Positions 1-5,408 of a DNA stretch of 5,418 nucleotides are shown here, piece after piece. The stretch's first letter is position 1; each line of letters starts with the position of its first letter. The position numbers were made by a program, and so were the translations under genes. The notes under the pieces were generated by a model, which made no database searches, was not told the origin of the DNA, and saw nothing but the letters and a program-made list of their open reading frames with translations. Source of the DNA: Fidelibacterota bacterium (GTDB taxonomy: Bacteria; Fidelibacterota; Marinisomatia; Marinisomatales; CAZVFT01). The stretch covers positions 1 to 5,418 of the forward strand of contig JACNLN010000036.1 of assembly GCA_014381485.1 (NCBI GenBank). Reading direction: 5' to 3'.

Positions 1-130
1 AATTTCCGTACCCTGCGCAACATTGAAACTAGAATTTGACTATAATAGTGTAACTTACAGTTTTAACACAGTACGGAAAATACGGTAATCATTATGAAAA
101 GCATTAAAAACGATCAAAAAGATTCTTGAT
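1..130 (+). repeat. Degraded upstream copy of the fic promoter/start region
   Basis: Positions 1-96 align without gaps to 298-393, the region leading into the intact fic gene, at roughly 85% identity by eye. The ATG at 94 matches the fic ATG at 391. Similarity continues through the first dozen codons to the shared ATTCTTGAT (122-130 against 418-426), then stops abruptly. The copy keeps the TACGGAA site just before the ATG and has a TTCCGTA site at 4-10. The simplest reading is that a second fic cassette once stood here and lost nearly all of its coding sequence. The alternative is a duplication of the regulatory region alone. Confidence 0.8.
94..129 (+). pseudogene. Broken 5' end of a second fic-like gene
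   Basis: The ATG at 94 opens a reading frame of 11 codons (MKSIKNDQKDS) before TGA at 127-129. It aligns at the DNA level with the first 12 codons of the intact Fic protein (MKDIKSIKSILD), but the stretch is one base longer here. That shifts the frame and creates the stop. No further Fic-like protein could be found in any frame between 130 and 297. I read it as the fossil start of a deleted paralogue. An 11-residue leader peptide cannot be excluded. Confidence 0.65.
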
Positions 131-136
131 CATCAT

Positions 137-169
137 TTCCACCAGAGGCGGACAAGTTACTCCGAAACA
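137..169. repeat. Hairpin repeat, copy 1 (partial)
   Basis: The segment reads TTTCCACCAGAGGCGGACAA followed by a version of the ACTTCCGTAAA tail in which bases are missing. It matches copies 2 and 3 loosely. TCCACC and GGCGGA can pair with one mismatch around the loop AGA. It is the most decayed of the three copies and could be chance similarity in part. Confidence 0.4.
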
Positions 170-238
170 CCCTGGATACGGGGTGGTTGTCAATACTCTT
201 TTTACTAATATGAACTTGCTATATGAAATGATGAGAAC

Positions 239-290
239 TTTGCGGAAGTTTCCGCTGGTAGGCAGACAAGTTCTACTTCCGTAAAGTTGG
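239..290. repeat. Hairpin repeat, copy 2
   Basis: This copy starts CTTTGCGGAAGTTTCCGC and continues GGTAGGCAGACAAG to ACTTCCGTAAAGTTGG. It aligns base for base with copy 3 downstream of fic (1449-1500), with about ten differences. GCGGAA and TTCCGC at its left end form a perfect short inverted repeat. It ends just before the intact fic promoter region, so each fic unit seems to have been followed by one such element. Confidence 0.6.
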
Positions 291-297
291 TTCGTAA

Positions 298-390
298 AAT
301 TACCGTACCCTACGCAACATTAAATTTGGTATTTGACCATAATAATGTAAGTTACAGCTGTAACACAGTACGGAAAATACGGAAATCACT
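298..390 (+). promoter_or_regulatory. fic promoter/operator region
   Basis: This is the leader of the intact fic gene, conserved with 1-93. It holds a perfect 14-base palindrome GTTACAGCTGTAAC (351-364) and two direct repeats of TACGGAAA (369-376 and 378-385) ending five bases before the ATG. A related CCGTAC lies at 303-308. Conserved TTTGAC (332-337) and CATAAT/TATAAT (338-343) resemble promoter boxes but are adjacent to each other, so I cannot assign a -35/-10 pair with confidence. The only Shine-Dalgarno-like sequence, GGAAA, lies within the second TACGGAAA repeat, so a protein bound there would block both transcription and translation start. Confidence 0.5.
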
Positions 391-1419
391 ATGAAAGACA
401 TTAAATCAATCAAAAGCATTCTTGATGAGTTTAGGGAGAGAAATGTTCCATTTATCACGGTGAATAATAGCGAATGGTATTCCCTGTTTCGAGATGAGAT
501 CCGCAATTCCATTGCTATTGAGGGGATTTTTGCCAATCGCAGTGAACTGCTGTCGGTATTGGAGCGGGGACAGCAGCGAACAACGGATCAGAAAAGTGCA
601 GCAATTCTTGGGTATTTCGAAGCAGCAAGCACCCTATATGAATATGCGGAAAATCAATATGAGACAAATGAATTCCAACTGCGTTTATCAGATCTGAAGC
701 AGATTCATACGTTGTTGATGCGTTATGAGGACCAGTTGGGAACGTTTACCGGCAGGTTGGGAGGATTTCGCATTGAAGATGTTGCTGTTACTCAATCAAA
801 GTTTACTCCATTGAACTATAACTACTTACATCACACCTTACCTGTATTTGTCCAGTGGCACAATGTTAATATCCATGAGCCAAAGTTTGACCCACTGACC
901 TTCATCGCTGCCAGTCATGTGTTATTTGAAACCGTCCATCCGTTTAGAGATGGAAACGGCCGGGTAGGTCGTATATTGCTTTCATATTTATTAATTGGCA
1001 GTGGCTTAATCAACATCTCCATAAAGGGTACAGCCAAAGCAGACCGTGATAAATATTACCATGCTCTGGAAGTGGGTGATAATGAGGTTGAAAAGATGTT
1101 GCGGCGAATAGAACAGGGCGAAAATCCCACGGTCTCAAGGATAAACAGAGTCATCCAACAAAGTAAGCTTGGACCAGTAAAAACAATCATCCTTCAGCGG
1201 TTAAATCATTCACTGGATCTTGTGGAAAAAGATATCAAAACGATGGATAGGGATGCACTGATTCCTCTTCGTGACGCAGCAAGGTTTTACAGCTATTCCC
1301 CTGATTACCTGCGGCAGCTTATTCATCTTAGAAAACTTCCGGCTCTGAAACGGGGTAAACTATGGTATGTGAAGGTAAGGGATATCGAACAGTACAGCAA
1401 ATCCGTTCAGAGGGAATAA
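391..1419 (+). CDS. Fic family protein with N-terminal inhibitory motif and C-terminal HTH
   Basis: This 342-residue protein carries the full Fic active-site motif HPFRDGNGRVGR (residues 183-194), with catalytic His183 and the anion-binding GNGR. Fic enzymes usually transfer AMP from ATP to a hydroxyl of a target protein. Near the N-terminus SIAIEG (S40, E44, G45) fits the (S/T)xxxE(G/N) inhibitory helix, whose glutamate blocks ATP positioning. This makes it a class II, self-inhibited Fic of the SoFic type, probably cytoplasmic. Residues about 291-335 (IPLRDAARFYSYSPDYLRQL onward) look like an excisionase/MerR-like helix-turn-helix, so it may bind DNA, perhaps its own repeated upstream sites. 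The start is supported by the matching ATG in the upstream copy, though the ribosome site is weak. No antitoxin gene is seen beside it, as expected when inhibition is internal. The target is unknown. Confidence 0.93.
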   Translation: MKDIKSIKSILDEFRERNVPFITVNNSEWYSLFRDEIRNSIAIEGIFANRSELLSVLERGQQRTTDQKSAAILGYFEAASTLYEYAENQYETNEFQLRLSDLKQIHTLLMRYEDQLGTFTGRLGGFRIEDVAVTQSKFTPLNYNYLHHTLPVFVQWHNVNIHEPKFDPLTFIAASHVLFETVHPFRDGNGRVGRILLSYLLIGSGLINISIKGTAKADRDKYYHALEVGDNEVEKMLRRIEQGENPTVSRINRVIQQSKLGPVKTIILQRLNHSLDLVEKDIKTMDRDALIPLRDAARFYSYSPDYLRQLIHLRKLPALKRGKLWYVKVRDIEQYSKSVQRE

Positions 1420-1448
1420 CGTGTGATAAATGTGAAAGGGGATTGAAA

Positions 1449-1500
1449 CTTTGCGGGCGTTTCCGCCGGTAGGCGGAAAAGCTCCACTTCCGTAAAATTG
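1449..1500. repeat. Hairpin repeat, copy 3, downstream of fic
   Basis: This is the best-preserved copy. TTTCCGCC (1460-1467) and GGCGGAAA (1472-1479) form a perfect 8-base stem with a GGTA loop, and the copy ends in ACTTCCGTAAAATTGG. It starts 29 bases after the fic stop, between the converging ends of fic and the membrane-protein gene. No T-run follows on either strand, so it is not a standard intrinsic terminator. It could still act as an RNA 3'-end structure or as a mobile-type palindromic repeat. Confidence 0.6.
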
Positions 1501-1551
1501 GATAGCGAAGTTTTACCTTTGAATTAAAATTCCAGATGGTGCATTGGACTG

Positions 1552-2127
1552 TTACGCAGCAGGTTCCTCTCTTTCACGAGCGCTGATTACCATAACCGCT
1601 ATAATACCGATGATGATGTAGGCAAGACCTGACATTACTATCAGAAACTTTGGAATGGCACACCACCGGGCTAACGCTGGCCACACTTCTTGCTCAGACC
1701 CAATGAGAACTCGAATCAGTGCATAGTTCTCCACACCATCCAACAATGCCGCACATATCTGACCCCACGCCAGGTTTATTCCCACCGAAGAAAACAATTC
1801 ACGTCTGCGTGAAAGGCTGCGTCCTGCTAATACACATCCCAACCCAATAGAACCTGCATAGAACACGAGAAACAAATAATCAAGCCCCAGGCTCAGACCG
1901 GCGTAGACCTGCCCCTTTTGTCCCCACGATTCTACTATATTTTTAGCCTGATACAGATGTCCTACGAATTCAAATGAAATGATGCCATAGGGAGCCATCT
2001 CGTTCTTCAGGGGGCTGTTGATAACCTGTAAGCCCAGCATAACAGTAAGCGTAAGAATGAGAAGAATTACGAATGCGTGTTTCTGTCCACGAATGGATAA
2101 GCATTCGAAAGGATTTTTAAGTTTCAT
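1552..2127 (-). CDS. Four-helix integral membrane protein of unknown function
   Basis: This 191-residue protein has about four membrane segments, at residues 18-36, 77-101, 112-130 and 160-182. A soluble loop of about 40 residues (37-76) follows the first. Charged residues lie in or at the edges of the helices (E53, D83, D130, E133) and may be functional. No cleavable signal peptide or catalytic motif is evident. The positive cluster RSLSRRR (103-109) after helix 2 and RERE near the C-terminus suggest both are cytoplasmic. AGGAGA (2135-2140 on the complement), seven bases before the ATG, fixes the start. The gene converges with fic. A strong terminator-like hairpin lies about 60 bases upstream, so it has either its own poorly visible promoter or a leader controlled by that hairpin. 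I do not recognise a named family. Confidence 0.85.
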   Translation of the reverse strand: MKLKNPFECLSIRGQKHAFVILLILTLTVMLGLQVINSPLKNEMAPYGIISFEFVGHLYQAKNIVESWGQKGQVYAGLSLGLDYLFLVFYAGSIGLGCVLAGRSLSRRRELFSSVGINLAWGQICAALLDGVENYALIRVLIGSEQEVWPALARWCAIPKFLIVMSGLAYIIIGIIAVMVISAREREEPAA

Positions 2128-2189
2128 ACTTTGGTCTCCTCACGATACTGGGTAGATGGGTAATTTTTTCATTTAGTGAGAATCAGAAT

Positions 2190-2211
2190 AAAAAATTCCC
2201 TGAAAGGGAAT
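2190..2211 (-). terminator. Hairpin plus T-run, likely intrinsic terminator
   Basis: On the - strand ATTCCCT, loop TTC and AGGGAAT form a 7-base stem followed directly by TTTTT (complement of the A-run at 2190-2195). This is a good intrinsic terminator. It would end transcription coming from the hydrolase gene (stop at 2383) before the membrane-protein gene (start at 2127), or act as an attenuator in the leader of the latter. Confidence 0.6.
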
Positions 2212-2236
2212 AATTTGATTAGAAACGATCAAACAT

Positions 2237-2260
2237 AAAAATTCGACCCTGACAAGGGTC
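2237..2260 (-). terminator. Second hairpin with T-run
   Basis: On the - strand GACCCT, loop TGTC and AGGGTC form a 6-base stem, followed after GAA by TTTTT. It is similar in sequence to the hairpins at 2195-2211 and 2331-2345. The short offset of the T-run makes it a weaker terminator than the one at 2190-2211. Confidence 0.4.
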
Positions 2261-2330
2261 AAACTAAATATCTTTCATTAAATTTAACCCACAAATTAAC
2301 AAGCGGTTTTTTGAGAAACGGCTCATATTG

Positions 2331-2345
2331 AACCCTTTCAGGGTT
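2331..2345. repeat. Third CCCT/AGGG hairpin
   Basis: AACCCT and AGGGTT form a 6-base stem around a TTC loop, without a T-run on either strand. On the - strand it reads AACCCTGAAAGGGTTCAATA, the same core as the other two hairpins of this gap. It lies about 40 bases after the hydrolase stop codon. It resembles a short palindromic intergenic repeat rather than a terminator. Confidence 0.45.
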
Positions 2346-2382
2346 TATAAATATTTCGTATTTGTTCTTTTCAATCCCGGTT

Positions 2383-3009
2383 TCAGGTGAGAAACGGATT
2401 GGAGAGCCTCTCTCTTCCTATTGTTGTTTCAGGACCGTGCCCTGTATAGACAACAGTATCATCCGGAAGAATAAGAAGTTTTTCTCGAATGGATTTTATT
2501 AACTTTTTGTATGATCCCCCTGGAAGGTCGGTTCTTCCGATGGAGCCAGCAAAAAGAGTGTCTCCACAAAAAAGGATACTTTCATCCGGCATGTACAAGC
2601 AGACACCTCCAGGACTGTGCCCTGGTGTATGTATAATTTCCATTTCAATCTTTCCAGCCTTCAGTGTGCCGCCGTCTTCAAGCATCGCTGTTACTTTCGG
2701 AGTCCCAGAAGACTTGACCCCAAAATATTTACCCTGCAATGGAAGTCCCAACATTACCGGTTTCTCAGCCTTGTGAAGATGAAACCCGACTTTGTAGCGT
2801 TCCATCACTGCTTTCACCGCGCCAACATGATCAATATGAGCGTGAGTATTTGCAAGACAGATAGGTTTCAATCCCAGCGAATCTACGGTCGTAATTATTC
2901 TATCCGCATCGTCACCAGCATCTATAATGACGGCATCCATAGTTACTGGTTCCCCAACCACGTAACAGTTCACCATAAAAGGACCCATTGTCAGTTTTTC
3001 AACAATCAT
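2383..3009 (-). CDS. Metallo-beta-lactamase-fold hydrolase, glyoxalase II-like
   Basis: This 208-residue protein has all the metal ligands of the fold: THAHIDH (H56, H58, D60, H61), H131 in TPGHSPGG, D150 in FCGDTLF, and H191 in TGHGPETT. The segment GSIGRTDLPGG (155-165) is typical of short, YcbL-type relatives of hydroxyacylglutathione hydrolase that lack the long C-terminal substrate-binding domain of true glyoxalase II. It is probably a cytoplasmic thioesterase that hydrolyses a thiol ester through a dinuclear Zn/Fe centre. The substrate cannot be read from sequence, and glutathione may not be the thiol. The length is normal for the short subfamily. AAGGGGA a few bases upstream supports the ATG at 3009. 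It lies 74 bases after the Cys/His-rich gene with no obvious terminator between, so the two may share a transcript. Confidence 0.93.
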   Translation of the reverse strand: MIVEKLTMGPFMVNCYVVGEPVTMDAVIIDAGDDADRIITTVDSLGLKPICLANTHAHIDHVGAVKAVMERYKVGFHLHKAEKPVMLGLPLQGKYFGVKSSGTPKVTAMLEDGGTLKAGKIEMEIIHTPGHSPGGVCLYMPDESILFCGDTLFAGSIGRTDLPGGSYKKLIKSIREKLLILPDDTVVYTGHGPETTIGRERLSNPFLT

Positions 3010-3083
3010 TCTTTTTCCCCTTAAGAAAGTAGTTCTAACTAAATTTATGTTTTGCTATCTTTTTTAGATCAGGATAACGGTTG

Positions 3084-3275
3084 TCACTTCTTGAGTTCTT
3101 CTAAATGTTCTCTTAGAGCGGCTAACTCTTTCTCCAGCTCTTTTTTGTATCTTTCCAGCTTCTCTATTTGTTCCTCCTTGGTTAAAAACCTGCGTGGGGG
3201 ACAACAACACCCGCCGAAAATGGGGGTATGGGCGTGGTGATGCCGAGAATGATGATGTTTGGGTTCGCAACACAT
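3084..3275 (-). CDS. Small Cys/His-rich protein with C-terminal coiled coil
   Basis: This 63-residue protein has two parts. Residues 1-25 contain five cysteines (C2, C3, C23, C24, C25) and seven histidines (KHHHSRHHHAH), which points to metal binding. Residues about 31-63 form a charged amphipathic helix with hydrophobic residues at I37, L40, L47, L51, L54, L58 and L61, the spacing of a coiled coil. It resembles small proteins annotated as DUF5320-like in anaerobic bacteria, but I cannot confirm the family. A strong AGGAGG (3284-3289 on the complement), eight bases before the ATG, and a good promoter upstream show it is a real gene. A longer overlapping frame in the same region lacks this support. 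A role in metal storage, buffering or delivery is inferred from composition only. Confidence 0.82.
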   Translation of the reverse strand: MCCEPKHHHSRHHHAHTPIFGGCCCPPRRFLTKEEQIEKLERYKKELEKELAALREHLEELKK

Positions 3276-3334
3276 TTTGATTTCCTCCTTCTTATTTTCT
3301 CTTGTTTAAAGATTTTCATTCCTGATAATGCCTA

Positions 3335-3363
3335 ATATTACATCAGTATTGGGTAAAGGTAAA
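3335..3363 (-). promoter_or_regulatory. Sigma-70-type promoter of the Cys/His-rich gene
   Basis: On the - strand TTTACC (complement of 3358-3363) and TAATAT (complement of 3335-3340) are separated by 17 bases, the ideal spacing. It lies just downstream of the likely GTPase terminator and about 60 bases before the start codon of the small gene. It probably also serves the hydrolase gene. Confidence 0.5.
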
Positions 3364-3367
3364 CGTT

Positions 3368-3389
3368 AAAAAAGAGCAACAAATGTTGC
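3368..3389 (-). terminator. Intrinsic terminator of the GTPase gene
   Basis: On the - strand GCAAC, loop ATTT and GTTGC are followed by TCTTTTTT. The stem is short but the T-run is good. It lies about 95 bases after the GTPase stop codon and just before the promoter of the small gene, where a terminator is expected. Confidence 0.6.
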
Positions 3390-3482
3390 CAATAAACAGA
3401 AGAAATTACGAGCTAACTAATTGTTACCAGTTGCAACAGCCATATCAGACATAAGTAGAATTTCTGTTTTTGCAAGGCGGGA

Positions 3483-4469
3483 TTAAATACTCAACTCAAC
3501 AACATCGCCGTCTTGTAGGACATGATCCTGTCCTACCATCTGTCCATCATATACGGCACTGCCCCAGACTCGTACCGATTTCAGTTTTTCGAAGAAATCA
3601 GAGTGAATCTTGTATGCAAAATCCGCAACGGTGCTTCCTTTTTTCAACACAAATGGTTTCTTGAGATCCGCAGGCTTTCCAGGAGGTTTCGAGTAAACTC
3701 GAATGATTTCAAGTTTATCAAACACAACTTGTTTTATATTCTCTATGTTTCGACCCGTTGTCGCAGAGACAGGCAACAAAGACCGGGCGCCCTTCAGCAA
3801 CTCACAACATATCTCAAAATCATCGTCATAATTCTTACTATCACACTTATTGACCAGTCCGATGAGCGGAATTAAAGTCACACGACTCTGCTTGGTATAA
3901 TGGTCTTTCAGCCAGTACGGTACAATCCGGTGATCCTTCAGCAATGCAAGCGTATTTTTAAATTGCTCAACCGGGTCAGCTTGCAGATCAACAACCAAGA
4001 GGATTAAATCCGACCTTCGAATCAACTCGATTAATTCTGGCTCTACATAGTCTCTGTTCAATGGGGGCGTATCTATTAGCTTAACATGAATGTTTTCAAC
4101 TGGCATCATACCGGGGGTGGGTACCCAGGTTGTAAAAGGAACCTCTGAAACTTTAGGTGCGGCATGGGTTAGTGCTGTTACCAGAGAAGACTTGCCCACA
4201 TTGGCTGGTCCAACGACTACAGCCTGTCCCGCACCCTCACTTTCGATATGAAAAGCAGAATACTGCTGGCTCACTTTCTGCCTTTTTTGAGTGTCACTTT
4301 TTAGCTTCGACAGCCGCTTACGCAAATTAGCTCTCAGCTTATCTGTCCCCTTGTGTTTCGGAATGGCGCTGATAAACTCCTCGAGACAGGTAATTTTTTC
4401 AGCGGTTGTTTTAGCGGCTCGATATCTCTTCTCCGCCTCAATAGCCTCTGGAGGAAGATTTGTTGGCAT
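3483..4469 (-). CDS. DRG/Obg-like GTPase with C-terminal TGS domain
   Basis: This 328-residue protein has all GTPase motifs in order: P-loop GPANVGKSS (87-95), a switch I threonine in PFTTWVPTPG (111-120), DTPP (133-136) in place of the usual DxxG, NKCD (207-210) for guanine recognition, and SATTG (235-239). A TGS domain follows from about 254 to the end (VLKKGSTVADFAYKIHSDFF and QDGDVVELSI). The helical N-terminus MPTNLPPEAIEAEKRYR and PKHKGTDKLRANLRKRLSKL match, from memory, the conserved N-terminus of bacterial DRG-like GTPases, which supports this start despite a weak ribosome site. Such proteins are thought to act in the cytoplasm on ribosomes or translation; the exact role of the bacterial branch is unclear. 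It appears to be transcribed alone. Confidence 0.9.
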   Translation of the reverse strand: MPTNLPPEAIEAEKRYRAAKTTAEKITCLEEFISAIPKHKGTDKLRANLRKRLSKLKSDTQKRQKVSQQYSAFHIESEGAGQAVVVGPANVGKSSLVTALTHAAPKVSEVPFTTWVPTPGMMPVENIHVKLIDTPPLNRDYVEPELIELIRRSDLILLVVDLQADPVEQFKNTLALLKDHRIVPYWLKDHYTKQSRVTLIPLIGLVNKCDSKNYDDDFEICCELLKGARSLLPVSATTGRNIENIKQVVFDKLEIIRVYSKPPGKPADLKKPFVLKKGSTVADFAYKIHSDFFEKLKSVRVWGSAVYDGQMVGQDHVLQDGDVVELSI

Positions 4470-4516
4470 AGTTACTACGTTTTTCTACCTTTTAAGAAAG
4501 TTCATTTCGACATTTA

Positions 4517-4579
4517 ACATCTTTTTACAATATACTGTTCCTTGACTATTTCAACAATGGTAAATCTCAAAAAAGATGT
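4517..4579. repeat. Perfect 10-base inverted repeat around the GTPase promoter
   Basis: ACATCTTTTT (4517-4526) is the exact reverse complement of AAAAAGATGT (4570-4579), with 43 bases between. The candidate promoter boxes lie between the arms, and one arm touches the -10 box. It may be a two-part regulator site, or a chance product of A/T-runs. Confidence 0.35.
4527..4554 (-). promoter_or_regulatory. Possible promoter of the GTPase gene
   Basis: On the - strand TTGAAA (complement of 4549-4554) and TATTGT (complement of 4527-4532) are 16 bases apart, about 60 bases before the GTPase start codon. The boxes sit inside a 10-base inverted repeat (4517-4526 and 4570-4579). Confidence 0.4.
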
Positions 4580-4730
4580 AGTTTATCATCATTAACAGGT
4601 AATGGATTTCCATCGAGTCTTTATTCCAATCCTTCGATATATCAGTGGCTTTTCAAAGGAATAAGGCTATAAGGAATGACCTGGGTTCTATGTTAGTTCA
4701 AGTCATATCTGAATACCAGCTTGAGGGAAA

Positions 4731-5291
4731 CTACACCAGCCATTTCTTGAAAGGTTCTCTTGCCTCAATCTCGCTGAATCCTGAGAAGAATGCCCTGATA
4801 TTCTCCCAGCAATGATCCCAGGTTACCAGAAGTACCACTGCAATATAAATCAAAAATAACCACCAAAACAGTGGGGCATAGAGATAACTAATCAGAAGGC
4901 ACAGACCATAGCTCAGTCCGATATAAGTAGCATAGAGTGACCAGGCTGTAAAGGCAAACGTGACAAGAATCAAAAAAGCAAAATAAAACAAAGAAACCCA
5001 GAGTGAAATAATTCCGCTTTCGGTAAAATAGATAATCATAGAAAATGCCAAAATAACATCAACGATCAGGTCATTCTCACCAATCCAGGTCTGTTTTCCT
5101 TCCTTATCTCTTCTGGCAAGAAAACCATCAAAAACATCTGTAATCCATCCAATCAGAAGTAAGACAAAGGTAACAGAAAGGCCATCCTTCCCCCATATCA
5201 ACCCTGTCAAAATGATCAGTAGTGAAATAAACAACCGAAAGGAAGTAAGAACATCGGCAATAAATTTTAGTTTGAAAAAATTCGATTTCAT
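4731..5291 (-). CDS. CDP-alcohol phosphatidyltransferase-like membrane protein
   Basis: This 186-residue protein has several membrane helices (roughly 18-33, 38-52, 76-92, 94-125 and 128-158). It has the signature of enzymes that transfer a phosphatidyl or similar group from a CDP-linked donor to an alcohol. D52, D55, G56, A59 and R60 (TDVFDGFLARR) give DxxDGxxAR, and D74 and D78 (GENDLIVD) supply the second pair of metal/base aspartates. The spacing is unusual: one extra residue separates the AR and D74, and the conserved glycine (G71) is displaced to two residues before D74. Length is close to that of phosphatidylglycerophosphate synthases, but the substrate alcohol cannot be told. It acts in the inner membrane in lipid synthesis. 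The ATG at 5291 has only a weak ribosome site. It lies 261 bases upstream of the GTPase gene, so the two are probably transcribed separately. Confidence 0.85.
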   Translation of the reverse strand: MKSNFFKLKFIADVLTSFRLFISLLIILTGLIWGKDGLSVTFVLLLIGWITDVFDGFLARRDKEGKQTWIGENDLIVDVILAFSMIIYFTESGIISLWVSLFYFAFLILVTFAFTAWSLYATYIGLSYGLCLLISYLYAPLFWWLFLIYIAVVLLVTWDHCWENIRAFFSGFSEIEAREPFKKWLV

Positions 5292-5377
5292 CTTACTCTA
5301 TAAATTCTGCTTCTTTAATAGAAAATTAAAATTAATTTATTTGGTAGGACATACTAACTTCATTAATTCATCAGCCA

Positions 5378-5408
5378 CCCCGATAAATCGGGGCGAAGCT
5401 TCATGAAG
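5378..5408. repeat. Nested palindromes at the window edge
   Basis: CCCCGAT (5378-5384) and ATCGGGG (5387-5393) form a perfect 7-base stem around AA. They are followed by GAAGCTTC (5395-5402) and CTTCATGAAG (5399-5408), each palindromic. Such chained palindromes resemble dispersed intergenic repeats. On the - strand a frame also stays open from the window end to a TAA at 5337-5339, so the stretch could instead encode the last 26 residues of an upstream gene. Confidence 0.45.

Larger units (their letters stand above)
130..297. other. Non-coding gap between the two fic start regions
   Basis: This stretch separates the broken copy from the intact fic promoter. It contains two diverged copies of the hairpin repeat (137-169 and 239-290) and otherwise no gene I can recognise. 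One + strand frame stays open from 108 to the TAA at 282-284, but it has no suitable start or ribosome site and runs through the repeat, so I do not call it coding. Confidence 0.5.

Noticed and set aside
108..284. Open + strand frame through the gap before fic
   Set aside because: It has no convincing start or ribosome site. It runs through the repeat, where the differences between copies mostly change amino acids.
391..1419. Two-gene Fic toxin-antitoxin module
   Set aside because: No separate antitoxin gene is present; the inhibitory SxxxEG motif lies inside the Fic protein itself.
239..1500. Integron-like cassette array with attC sites, suggested by genes followed by hairpin repeats
   Set aside because: The repeats lack the paired RYYYAAC/GTTRRRY core sites, and each unit carries its own promoter, unlike integron cassettes.
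2617..3024. Long + strand frames opposite the hydrolase gene
   Set aside because: The - strand encodes a full set of metallo-beta-lactamase motifs here; the opposite frames are shadows.
3064..3273. 69-residue - strand frame overlapping the Cys/His-rich gene
   Set aside because: It overlaps the better-supported gene in another frame, has a biased low-complexity translation, and its ATG is not the one best placed for the AGGAGG site.
3522..3875. + strand frame opposite the GTPase gene
   Set aside because: It lies antisense to conserved GTPase and TGS sequence, with no family resemblance.
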